DNA of 64,000 bases from Aeromicrobium sp. A1-2 (GTDB lineage Bacteria > Actinomycetota > Actinomycetes > Propionibacteriales > Nocardioidaceae): NCBI RefSeq assembly GCF_003443875.1, contig NZ_CP027482.1:62001-126000 (forward strand), read 5' to 3'. Within the stretch, counting starts at the first letter, position 1, and each line of letters starts with the position of its first letter. The position numbers and the translations under genes are program-made. The notes below the pieces were generated by a model. It saw only the letters and a list, made by a program, of their open reading frames with translations, was not told the DNA's origin and did not search any database. Shown here one piece after another: positions 27,075 to 35,864 of this stretch.

Positions 27075-27721
27075 TCGCGCTCCTGGGCGAGCGCGTTGAG
27101 CGCCGACGCGGCCATCGCGGACCCGCCGCGGCGTCCGTGCACCGTGAGGTACGGGATGTCCAGTGCGAACGTGGCGAGCGCCTGCTTGGACTCGGCCGCG
27201 CCGATGAAGCCGACCGGGGTGCCGATGATGGCGGCCGGGCGGGGCGCGCCGTCGAGCAGCAGCTCGAGCAGGTGGAACAGCGCGGTCGGCGCGTTGCCGA
27301 AGGCGACCACAGCGCCGTCGAGCCGGTCGGCCCACAGCGAGACCGCAGCGGCGGAACGGGTCGTCTCCCACTCCTGGGCCAGCGCCGGCACCCGCTCGTC
27401 GCGCAGCAGGCACAGCACCTCGTTGTCCTTCGGCAGCCGCGCCCGGGTGACTCCGGAGGCGACCATCGTGGCGTCGGTCAGGATCGGGGCGCCGGACTCG
27501 AGCGCTCCGCGGGCGGCGGCGACGAGATCGGGATGGATGTCCAGGTCGCGGGTCAGGTCGACCTGGCCGCACGCGTGCACCATGCGCACCGCGACCTTCT
27601 CGGCGTCTGCGGGCAGGTGGACCAGCTCGGCCTCGCTGCGGATCGTGGCGAAGGAGTCGACATAGATCGCGGGGCCGTCGTCGACGTACTCGAAGTGGCG
27701 GGTCGGACGCTTGATGCTCAC
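27071..27721 (-). CDS. cobH: Precorrin-8X methylmutase
   Basis: Moves the methyl group from C-11 to C-12, forming hydrogenobyrinic acid. Marks: RMVHACGQVDLTRDL with the catalytic His, APILTDATMVASGVTRARLP, VAFGNAPTALFHLLELL, AAIIGTPVGFIGAAESK and TVHGRRGGSAMAASALNAL. 216 residues from GTG 27721, which overlaps the cobG stop (GTGA). This start gives the usual family N-terminus; the longer open frame upstream runs back into cobG. Confidence 0.96.
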   Translation of the reverse strand: MSIKRPTRHFEYVDDGPAIYVDSFATIRSEAELVHLPADAEKVAVRMVHACGQVDLTRDLDIHPDLVAAARGALESGAPILTDATMVASGVTRARLPKDNEVLCLLRDERVPALAQEWETTRSAAAVSLWADRLDGAVVAFGNAPTALFHLLELLLDGAPRPAAIIGTPVGFIGAAESKQALATFALDIPYLTVHGRRGGSAMAASALNALAQERE

Positions 27722-28594
27722 TGGCTCTCCAGGTCGGGGATGGCGATGCTGCGCCATGGCGTCACGATCACCTCGGTGCCGGCGCGATCGAGGACTTCCG
27801 TGGCGATCTCGGGGTGATGAGGCCTTCCGGCACCGCGAGGTGCTCGGTCAGCCGCTCATCGTCCTGCGCGATGATGCCGTACGGCAGCGGGAGGGCCGTG
27901 ACGTGGGTGCGCAGATCGCGGGCGAAGTGGGTGCCCAGCAGCTCCGCCCCGGAGTCGGGCAGCTCGTCGACGTGCCACAGGGCGGTGTCGCCCTCGCCCC
28001 GCCGGTCCAGGAAGTCCCGGGCGTACGCCAGCAGCGTCTCGGGCGCCCGGTCCAGCGGGGTCAGCGGACCCCAGTGCTGTGATCCGATGCGCAGCTGGAC
28101 GGTCTCGTGATCGACCGCCATGAGGCCCAGGTCGAGTGATCGTTGGGCGACATCCCCGCGCCCGTCGTCGAGGACGAACAAGAATCGGCCGGCGAGGTCG
28201 CCGAAGGCCGGGTCGTCGCACAGCAGTCGGTCCAGCTCGCGCGCCGTCGACCGCAGATCGGCCTGGCCCCCACCCGTCCGGTCAACGGCGACACCATGAT
28301 GTTGCGCACCAGCTCGTGGCTCGGCGACGGGAGCAGCCCGGTCGCGGTCAGCGCCGAGACGAGCTCGTCGGGGACGGATCCGTCGGTGTGCGCGATGCCG
28401 CGCAGCTGAAGGTTGGTGCGCTTGGTCAGGTGGATCGTCCCGTCGGCGAATCGGTCCGCGATCTCGACGAGCGCGCGCAAGGCGGTGGTCGGCAGCACGC
28501 CGCCGATCAGCCGGACGCGGATGAGTGCGCCGTCGTCGGCGATCCACGGCCGCAGCACACCCGGGCAGCGGTCATGGTGGGAACGTTTCGTCAC
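27718..28594 (-). CDS. cobG: Precorrin-3B synthase-like protein (CobG), short form lacking the C-terminal Fe-S region; two apparent frameshifts
   Basis: CobG oxidises precorrin-3A to precorrin-3B with a [4Fe-4S] centre and is related to nitrite/sulfite reductases. Seen here: DRCPGVLRPWIADDGALIRV, IHLTKRTNLQLRG, VRNIMVSPLTG, FLFVLDDGRGDV and VIVTPWRSIAIPDLES. Adding one base in C run 28267-28271 and one in G run 27811-27814 (+ strand) gives 292 residues from GTG 28594. The protein ends right after the PWR block, where family members continue with a cysteine-rich Fe-S segment; only two cysteines remain. The stop overlaps the cobH start (GTGA), so there is no room for the missing part. Activity by the usual mechanism is therefore doubtful, or needs a partner. 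Confidence 0.8.
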
Positions 28595-28632
28595 CGGGTC
28601 ATCGTGACACGAGCGTCTCCGCCGACCGCGGG

Positions 28633-29019
28633 CTAGCGCTGCGCCCGACGGCGGGCGCGATCGAGACGCGCCTTGACCCGTTTGGCCTCGAACTCGCTCG
28701 ACGGGACCACCGCGTCGAGGTTCGCGTCCTTGAGCAGGGTGGGGAGCCCGATGTCGACCGACGGGAAGGCCTCGACCGGCTCGCCCCGTGAAAGCACGAT
28801 CCACACCGGCTCGCCACCGTGCTGCTGGCGGAGTACGGCGCCGTCGAGGACGGTCGCCGCCTTGGCGAACGCCTTGCGCCGCTGCAGCTGTGACTGCGCG
28901 GTCTTGGCCGCCGTCTCGGCCGCCGGCTTGCCGGCCCGCTCCCAGGCGACCTTTGCGTGCGGGCCGTACTTCGCCGCGAGTCGGGCGCCGTTCTTGGCCG
29001 TGGGTCCGATCCAGCTCAT
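28633..29019 (-). CDS. Small hypothetical protein in the cob gene run
   Basis: 128 residues from ATG 29019, which overlaps the stop of the FhuF-like gene. The N-terminus MSWIGPTAKNGARLAAKYG is followed by an Ala/Lys-rich helical part (AKTAQSQLQRRKAFAKAA), then a strand-rich part with QQHGGEPVWIVLSRGEPV and a basic C-terminus (RVKARLDRARRRAQR). No signal peptide or membrane span. I do not recognise the family. It ends 38 bases before cobG, so it is probably co-transcribed with the corrin genes. Confidence 0.7.
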   Translation of the reverse strand: MSWIGPTAKNGARLAAKYGPHAKVAWERAGKPAAETAAKTAQSQLQRRKAFAKAATVLDGAVLRQQHGGEPVWIVLSRGEPVEAFPSVDIGLPTLLKDANLDAVVPSSEFEAKRVKARLDRARRRAQR

Positions 29020-29776
29020 CGTGGTCCTCCCGGAGTCTGTGGCCCCATGCTGCCACGCGGAGCAGGCGACGGGGCGCGGTCGAGCACGCAGTCGCCACAC
29101 ACGCCGGCGCTGGGCAGGCGGTAGAACAGGCAGCACGACCGCCGGACGAATCCCGGCCGTACGCCGTGCAGGTCGCCGGTTCCGTGCAGCACGCCCTGGT
29201 CCAGCAGCCCGCCGATGATCCGCCCGCCGGCGGCGGCCCGGTCGGGTCGTGCGGCAGCGAGCATCGTCTGGGCGCCCGAAAGGCTCGACGCGACATTGCC
29301 CCACAGCACCTGGGTCGAGAGCGCGAACGTCGACGCGAACGCCGCCAGGATGGGGGCGACGATGGGCGCGAGGATTCGGCGGTCGAGCTCGTGTGCGAGG
29401 TCGGCGGAGGAGGCGCCAGTGCCGGTGGAGGTGCTGGCGAGCGGCCAGGGTCCCCCGGTGACGGGTTGCCACCACATGTTGCCGAGTCGCAGGTCCGGGA
29501 CCCGGCGGGCGAGTGCCGCGCAGCCGAAGGCGGGGACACCAGTCGGGCGGCCAGACCGAGGAACACGATCGACGCGGTGGCCCGCTCCTCGACCTCCTCG
29601 ACCGGCACGCCGGACCGATCGGCGAGCAGTTTGCGGGTCGTCACGACGCGCTCGATCAGCACGTCGGGCCGTTCGGCCAGCTCGGCGAGGGGACGCCAGC
29701 CCGAGCCTGCCGACCACCGGCCCATGCCGAAGAACGGACCGAGCTGCGCGGCGAGGTCCAGAGCGGCGTCGTCCAT
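29016..29776 (-). CDS. FhuF-like [2Fe-2S] protein, one apparent frameshift
   Basis: About 253 residues after restoring one base in the G run 29532-29535. The C-terminal motif RRSCCLFYRLPSAGVCGDCV (C-C-x10-C-x2-C) is the FhuF-type iron-sulfur signature of ferric-siderophore reductases. The N-terminal part (LGPFFGMGRWSAGSGWRPL, ERATASIVFLGLAARLV) and the middle NMWWQPVTGGPWPLA block match the helical fold of that family. FhuF itself reduces Fe(III)-siderophores in the cytosol. Here it heads the - strand run into cobG-H-I-J and is divergent from cobN. A role in electron supply to cobalt/corrin chemistry is a contextual inference; iron-siderophore reduction is the default alternative. Confidence 0.82.
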
Positions 29777-29817
29777 GCCCGCGATTATCCCTGCTCGACT
29801 CCCAGTACGCTGACCGT

Positions 29818-29925
29818 GTTCGCCTCGCCGCGAGCTTCAGGAACCCGGTGCGAGTCCGGGGCGGTTCCGCCACTGTGTACGCCGAGCGAGCTCGGCCAGC
29901 CAGACACTGACCGCGGCGAGTCCCA
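29818..29925 (+). promoter_or_regulatory. Cobalamin riboswitch upstream of cobN
   Basis: GCTTCAGGAACCCGGTGCGA, GTCCGGGGCGGTTCCGCCAC, TGTGTACGCC and GCCAGCCAGACACTGACCGC give the cobalamin riboswitch core and B12 box. It is followed by a short CCCAATGTTGGG palindrome, a GGGG...CCCC pair (about 29930-29946) and the cobN ribosome site GGAGGAG, an arrangement suited to hiding the ribosome site. Confidence 0.93.
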
Positions 29926-29959
29926 ATGTTGGGGCGTGAAACCCCCTGGAGGAGCTCGC

Positions 29960-32900
29960 ATGACGCGCATCGCCCTGCTGTCCACGTCCGACACCGATCT
30001 GCTGTCGGCCCGCGCGAGCGGTGCGGACTACACGTACGCCAACCCGGCCCGACCCGGGCACCAGGAGATGGCCGCGGCGATCGAGGCCGCAGACCTCGTG
30101 GTGGCCCGCATCCTCGGATCACCGCAGGACCTGTGCGAGGGCTTCGCCCGCATCCGCGCGACCGGCAAGCCCATGATCGTGCTGGGCGGCGAGCAGTCGC
30201 CGAACGCCGAGCTGATGGAGCAGTCGACCGTGCCGATCGGCATCTGCGCCGACGCCCACGTCTACCTCGCGGAGGGCGGCCCGGCCAACCTGGCCCAGCT
30301 GCACGCGTTCCTCTCCGACACCGTCCTGCTGACCGGCGAGGGCTTCGAGCCGCCGGCCGTGCTGCCGGAGTGGGGGTCGCCGAGCGTCCGGTCGTGGCGC
30401 CCGATCTGCCGAGGATCGGAGTCCTGTACTACCGGGCGCACGAGGCTTCTGGCAACAACGGCTTCGCGCACTCCCTCGCCGACGCGATCGATGCGACCGG
30501 CGAGGCGGTCGGCGTGCCGATCTTCAGCTCGTCGCTGCGGGCCGCGCCGGACGACCTGTTCGTCGAGCTCGCAAACCTCGACGCCCTGATCGTCACGGTG
30601 CTCGCCGCCGGCGGCACCAAGCCCGGCACCGTGAGCGCCGGCGGCGACGACGAGGCGTGGGACGTCGAACGCATGAAGGCGCTCGACATCCCGATCCTGC
30701 AGGGCCTGTGCCTGACGTCGAGCCGCGCCGACTGGGAGGCATCCGACGACGGCGTGACCCCGCTGGACTCGGCCAGCCAGATCGCGATCCCGGAGTTCGA
30801 CGGCCGCCTCATCACGGCACCGTTCTCGTTCAAGGAGATCGACCGCGACGGCCTGCCGCGCTACGTCGCCGACGCCGAGCGGTGTGAGCGGGTCGCCGGC
30901 ATCGCGGTCGCCCACGCCCGCCTGCGCCACGTGGCGCCCGCTGACCGCAAGATCGCGATCATGCTGTCGGCCTACCCGACCAAGCACTCGCGCGTCGGCA
31001 ACGCGGTGGGTCTCGACACCCCGGTCTCGGCCGTACGCCTGCTGCGCGCGATGCGCCACGCGGGCTACGACCTCGGCGCCCCCGGCGACATCCCCGGGCT
31101 CGACCTCGAGGACGACACCGAGGCCGGCAACGCCCTGATCCACGCCCTGATCGCCGCGGGCGGCCAGGACGAGGAGTGGCTGACCAACGCCCAGCTGAGC
31201 GACAGCCACGTGCGGATCGACGCCGACGACTATCGCGCGTGGACCGCGCACCTACCCGCCTCGTTGACCGACGCCATGACGCAGACGTGGGGCCCCGCGC
31301 CCGGCGAGCTGTTCGTCAATGACGCGCAGGAGATCGTGCTGGCGACGATCACGGCGGGCAACCTGGTGATCCTGATCCAGCCGCCCCGCGCTTCGGTGAG
31401 AACCCCGTCGCGATCTACCACGATCCCGACATGGCGCCGTCGCACCACTACCTCGCGGCGTACCGCTGGCTGGAGAACCAGCCGGAGCGTGGCGGCTTCG
31501 GCGCCCACGCCGTCGTGCACCTGGGCAAGCACGGGTCGATGGAGTGGCTGCCGGGCAAGAATGCCGCGCTTTCGGCCGCGTGCGCGACCGATGCCGCGAT
31601 CGGCAACCTGCCGTTGATCTACCCGTTCCTGATCAACGATCCGGGCGAGGGGGCGCAGGCCAAGCGCCGCGCGCACGCCACGATCATCGACCACCTGATC
31701 CCGCCGATGGCGCGGGCCGAGTCGTACGGCGACATCGCCCGGCTCGAGCAGCTGCTCGACGAGTACGCCAACATCGCCGCGATGGACCCGGCCAAGCTGC
31801 CGGCGATCCGCGCCCAGATCTGGACCCACATGCGGGCCGCCCAGATGCACCAGGACCTCGGCCTGGAGGAGCGCCCCGACGACGAGGAGTTCGACGACTT
31901 CATCCTGCACGTCGACGGCTGGCTGTGCGAGATCAAGGACGCCCAGATCCGCGACGGTCTGCACATCCTCGGTCAGGCGCCCGAGGGCGAGGCGCGGGTC
32001 AACCTCGTGCTCGCGATCCTGCGCGCGACGCAGATCTGGGGTGGCGAGACCGGCTCGCTCCCGGGGCTGCGCGCTGCATTGGGGCTCAAGGAGGGCGAGT
32101 CCGCCACGGCGGTTGACGCGATCGAGGTCGAGGCCAAGGCTCTGGTGCAGGCCATGGAAGACGGCGGCTGGGATGCGGCAACCGCATCGACCCTCCATGA
32201 CGACGCAGCCGTGATCGGCATCCTGGAGTTCGCCGCGACCGAGGTCGTGCCGCGGCTCGCCAAGACGTCCGACGAGCTCGACGCGATCCTGCACGCGCTG
32301 GACGGCGGCTTCATCCCGGCGGGACCCTCCGGCTCGCCGCTGCGGGCCTGGTCAACGTGCTGCCGACCGGCCGCAACTTCTACACCGTCGACCCCAAGGC
32401 CGTGCCGTCGCGACTGGCCTGGGAGACCGGCCGGGCGATGGCCGACTCCCTGATCGAGCGGCACCTGGCCGACACAGGGAGTACCCGCGCTCGGTGGGCC
32501 TCTCGGTGTGGGGCACGTCCGCGATGCGCACATCGGGCGACGACATCGCCGAGGTGCTCGCACTGATCGGCGCCGAGCCGGAGTGGGACGAGGCCTCGCG
32601 ACGTGTCAACGGACTGCGGATCGTGCCGCTCGACGAGCTGGGACGCCCGCGCATCGACGTCACGGTGCGCATCTCGGGCTTCTTCCGCGACGCGTTCCCC
32701 CACGTCATCGCGATCCTCGACGACGCGATCCGTCAGGTCGCCGACCTCGACGAGCCCGATGACCGCAACTACGTACGCGCCCACGCGCAGCGCGATCTCG
32801 CCGAGCACGGTGACGAACGCCGGGCCACGACCCGCATCTTCGGCTCGAAGCCCGGCTCGTACGGCGCGGGCATCCTGCAGGTCATCGAGGCCGGCAACTG

Positions 32901-33552
32901 GCGCGACGACAACGACCTCGCCGAGGTCTACACGGCGTGGGGCGGCTTTGCGTACGGCCGCGACCTCGACGGTGCACCCGCCGCCGACGACATGCGCGCC
33001 AACTACCGCCGCATCGCCGTCGCGGCCAAGAACATCGACACCCGCGAGCACGACATCGCCGACTCTGACGACTACTTCCAGTACCACGGCGGCATGGTCG
33101 CGACGGTCCGCGCGCTGACCGGCGCGGAGCCCAGGGCGTACGTCGGGGACTCGACGACGCCCGACGCCGTGCGGACGAGGACCCTGCAGGAGGAGACCAC
33201 GCGGGTCTTCCGTGCCCGCGTCGTCAACCCGCGCTGGATCGGAGCGATGCAGCGGCACGGCTACAAGGGTGCGTTCGAGCTCGCCGCGACGGTCGACTAC
33301 CTGTATGGCTTTGATGCGACGACGGGTGTCGTGCACGACTGGATGTACGAGACGCTGGCCAAGGAGTACGTCCTGGACGAGGCCAACCAAGCCTTCATGA
33401 AGGACGCCAACCCGTGGGCGCTGCGCGGCATCATCGAGCGGCTCAACGAAGCGGCCGACCGCGACCTGTGGGCCGACCCGGATCCCGAGGTTCTCGCCGC
33501 GATGCAGCAGGTCTACCTCGACGTCGAGGGCGATCTGGAGGATCGCGGCTGA
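29960..33552 (+). CDS. cobN: Cobaltochelatase large subunit CobN, four apparent frameshifts
   Basis: Porphyrin-binding large subunit that inserts cobalt into hydrogenobyrinic acid a,c-diamide with ChlI/ChlD-type ATPases. Seen in order: [156 protein letters not shown] and [20 protein letters not shown]. The frame slips by one base at about 30372-30376, 31388-31391, 32344-32346 and 32477-32479. Restoring one G at each gives exactly 1199 codons, normal for CobN. ATG 29960 has GGAGGAG upstream. The stop overlaps the cobF start. Confidence 0.92.
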
Positions 33553-34322
33553 TGCGCAGGATCCGGGTCATCGGCATCGGCTCGGGCGGTCTCGACCAGG
33601 TCACCGTCGAAGCCGTGCGCGCGATGAACGAGGTCGCCTACTTCCTGGTCACGGACAAGCGGGGCAAGGACGGCGCGCCGGACCCGCTGGTCGTGGCACG
33701 CGGCGAGATCCTCGCGCGGCACCTCGACCACGAGCCCGTGCTCGTCATCGTCGACGACCCCGAACGGGACCGCAGCGCCGACGGCACAAGGAGCGCGGCC
33801 GACTACGACCGCGCCGTCAGCGACTGGCACGCGGCGCGCACCGACGCGTGGGAGCAGGCCCTGCTCGATCACGACGGCGACGCCGGATTCCTGGTCTGGG
33901 GCGACCCGGCCTTCTACGACTCCGCCATCCGGATGCTCGACCGGGTCCTGGCCCGTGGACGGGTCGAAGGCGAGGTCGACGTGCTGCCCGGCATCTCGAG
34001 CCTGCAGGTGCTCGCTGCCCGTCACCGCATCGTGCTGCACGAGGTCGGCCAGCCCGTGCATGTGACAACAGGCCGCCGGCTGGCCGAAGCGGTCGAGCAG
34101 GGTCAGCCCAATATCGCGGTGATGCTCAACCGCTCGCTGGAGCCGCTCGATGACCTGCCGGACTGGCAGATCTGGTGGGGCGCCAACCTCGGCACGGAGC
34201 ACGAGCGGCTCGTCGCTGGCCGGGTCGATGACGTGCGCGCCGAGCTCGAGCGGGCCCGGGCCGAGGTCAAGGCTGCTGCGGGCTGGGTCATGGACGCCTA
34301 CCTGCTGCGTCGCCCGTCCTGA
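33552..34322 (+). CDS. cobF: Precorrin-6A synthase (deacetylating)
   Basis: C-1 methyltransferase that extrudes acetate, diagnostic of the aerobic pathway. Blocks: IRVIGIGSGGLDQVTVEAV, EVAYFLVTDKRG, GFLVWGDPAFYDSAIRML, VLPGISSLQVLAARHRI, VHVTTGRRLAEAV and a C-terminal WVMDAYLLRRPS. 256 residues. It shares one base with the cobN stop (TGATG) and so is co-expressed from the riboswitch at 29.8 kb. Last gene of the B12 locus. Confidence 0.95.
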   Translation: MRRIRVIGIGSGGLDQVTVEAVRAMNEVAYFLVTDKRGKDGAPDPLVVARGEILARHLDHEPVLVIVDDPERDRSADGTRSAADYDRAVSDWHAARTDAWEQALLDHDGDAGFLVWGDPAFYDSAIRMLDRVLARGRVEGEVDVLPGISSLQVLAARHRIVLHEVGQPVHVTTGRRLAEAVEQGQPNIAVMLNRSLEPLDDLPDWQIWWGANLGTEHERLVAGRVDDVRAELERARAEVKAAAGWVMDAYLLRRPS

Positions 34323-34338
34323 CCGACGGCGAGGACCA

Positions 34339-34968
34339 TCAGGGCTGCGCAGTCCCGGTGACGAACCAGCCGAATGGTCGGGACGGCCACAACCCGGAGG
34401 CGTAGCGCTGCTTCAGGTCCGGAACGGTGAATCCGGCTTCTGCGAGCAGTCCGGGGATGTCGCGGTTCAGGTGGCACCCACCCGCTGCGCGACCCCACGT
34501 GGGCTGGATCGTGTGCTGGATGCGGGCGATCCGCTTCGTGGGAGCGAGTGAGTGCTCCACGAAGTGCAGGGTGCCGCCGGGTCGAAGCACCCGCCGGGTC
34601 TCGGCCAGGGCGTCGGCGAGGTGCGGGATGGTGCACATCGTCCACGTGGAGACGACGGCGTCGACACTGGCGTCGGGGAGATCCAGACGGGCGCCGTCCA
34701 GGCCGATGCGGTCCACCGGACGTCCGAACTCGATGATGCGATCCTGGGCGATCTCCCACGCCCGGTCGGACGGTTCGACGGCGAGGACGCGCGTGACGCC
34801 GTCACCGTAGTGGCCCAGGTTGGTACCCGAGCCGAAGCCGATCTCGAGCACCTCGCCGGAGAGCTCGCCGCACACGCGTTCGCGCCAGCCCCCGGTCATC
34901 CGGTCTCCGAGGACGATGTCGATCAGTCGGGGGAGGACGTGCTCGTCCCAGCGCTCAGCAAGGTTCAT
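34339..34968 (-). CDS. Class I SAM-dependent methyltransferase
   Basis: 209 residues. SAM motif I EVLEIGFGSGTNLGHYG (about residues 39-55), acidic motif VLAVEPSDRA, DGARLDLPDASVDAVVSTWT and RRVLRPGGTLHFVEHSL are typical of the UbiE/Methyltransf_11 group. The substrate cannot be told; small hydrophobic acceptors or phospholipids are possible for this type. It is convergent with cobF, 16 bases apart, and unrelated in direction to the B12 operon. Confidence 0.88.
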   Translation of the reverse strand: MNLAERWDEHVLPRLIDIVLGDRMTGGWRERVCGELSGEVLEIGFGSGTNLGHYGDGVTRVLAVEPSDRAWEIAQDRIIEFGRPVDRIGLDGARLDLPDASVDAVVSTWTMCTIPHLADALAETRRVLRPGGTLHFVEHSLAPTKRIARIQHTIQPTWGRAAGGCHLNRDIPGLLAEAGFTVPDLKQRYASGLWPSRPFGWFVTGTAQP

Positions 34969-35017
34969 GGGTCAGTCTCGCGTACGACGATGCGCACCCG
35001 CGTGCGAGGATCGGCGG

Positions 35018-35750
35018 ATGACCGCCCGACCTGTCGTGATCCTGGATGACGTGGCGCTCCCGGGTGGCCCCGTCGACGACGCGCTGTTGGGTCCGTTGCT
35101 GCTGGCGCAGGGGATGGACGGAGCGGACGAGATCGTCCGGATCCACCGGCCCGAGCCGACCGCGGCCTTCAGCCGGCGGGACTCGCGTCTGCCGGGCTTC
35201 GAGCGAGCGGCGGAGGGTTGTCGCGCCGCGGGCTTCACGCCCGTGATCCGTCCGCAGGGGGGCAAACTGGCGGCGTACCACCGAGGCAGCGTCGTGATCG
35301 ATCACGTGGTCCGGGTCGCCGATCCCACGACGGGCCTGAAGGGCCGGTTCGAGCGGTTCTCCCGCCTGCACGCCGACGTCCTGACCGGCTTCGGTCTGGA
35401 TGCACGGATCGGCGAGCTGGCGGGGAGTACTGCCCGGGGAGTTCAGCATCAACGCGGCCGGCACCACGAAGATCGTCGGCTCGGCCCAGCGCATCACCCG
35501 CGACGGCTGGCTGTTCAGCACAATCATCCAAGTCTCAGACTCGGCCTCGATCCGGGCCGTGCTCACCAGGGCGTACGTCGACATCGGTTACGACCTCGAT
35601 CCGTCGACGATCGGATCGATCGAGGACTACCGGTCCGGGGTCACGTCCGAGGCGGTCCAGACGGCTCTGATTGAGGCGTACGGCGCCGGAGCCGTGCGTG
35701 CACCGCTCTCACAGAGCATCCTCCAGTCACTGTCGACCGGGTCTCCTTGA
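35018..35750 (+). CDS. Lipoate/octanoate ligase-like protein (BPL/LplA fold), two apparent frameshifts
   Basis: Restoring one G in each of the runs 35422-35425 and 35436-35439 gives 244 residues. The BPL/LplA catalytic fold is suggested by RIHRPEPTAAFSRRDSRLPG, RPQGGKLAAYHRGSVVIDHV and the rejoined EYCPGEFSINAAGTTKIVGS with the conserved Lys followed by AQRI. These proteins ligate or transfer lipoyl/octanoyl groups to carrier lysines; the exact activity is unknown. ATG 35018 is the first Met with a coding-like frame. It is isolated between a methyltransferase and an HNH gene. Confidence 0.8.
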
Positions 35751-35826
35751 GCCTGACATTTCTGCTGTCATCCCAGTGAAATAGTTGGGTCGAGCGCTTG
35801 ATTTTCACGGGTCGAATCGGTTAGAA

Positions 35827-35842
35827 TCGAACATACGTTCTA
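35827..35842. promoter_or_regulatory. LexA/SOS-box-like operator upstream of the DUF222-HNH gene
   Basis: TCGAACATACGTTCTA matches the actinobacterial LexA consensus TCGAAC-N4-GTTCGA with one mismatch in the right arm. It ends 22 bases before the GTG start at 35865. Mycobacterial 13E12-family genes of this type are known to carry SOS boxes. Confidence 0.75.
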
Positions 35843-35864
35843 GTCGACTCCGGAGGTGGTCACC

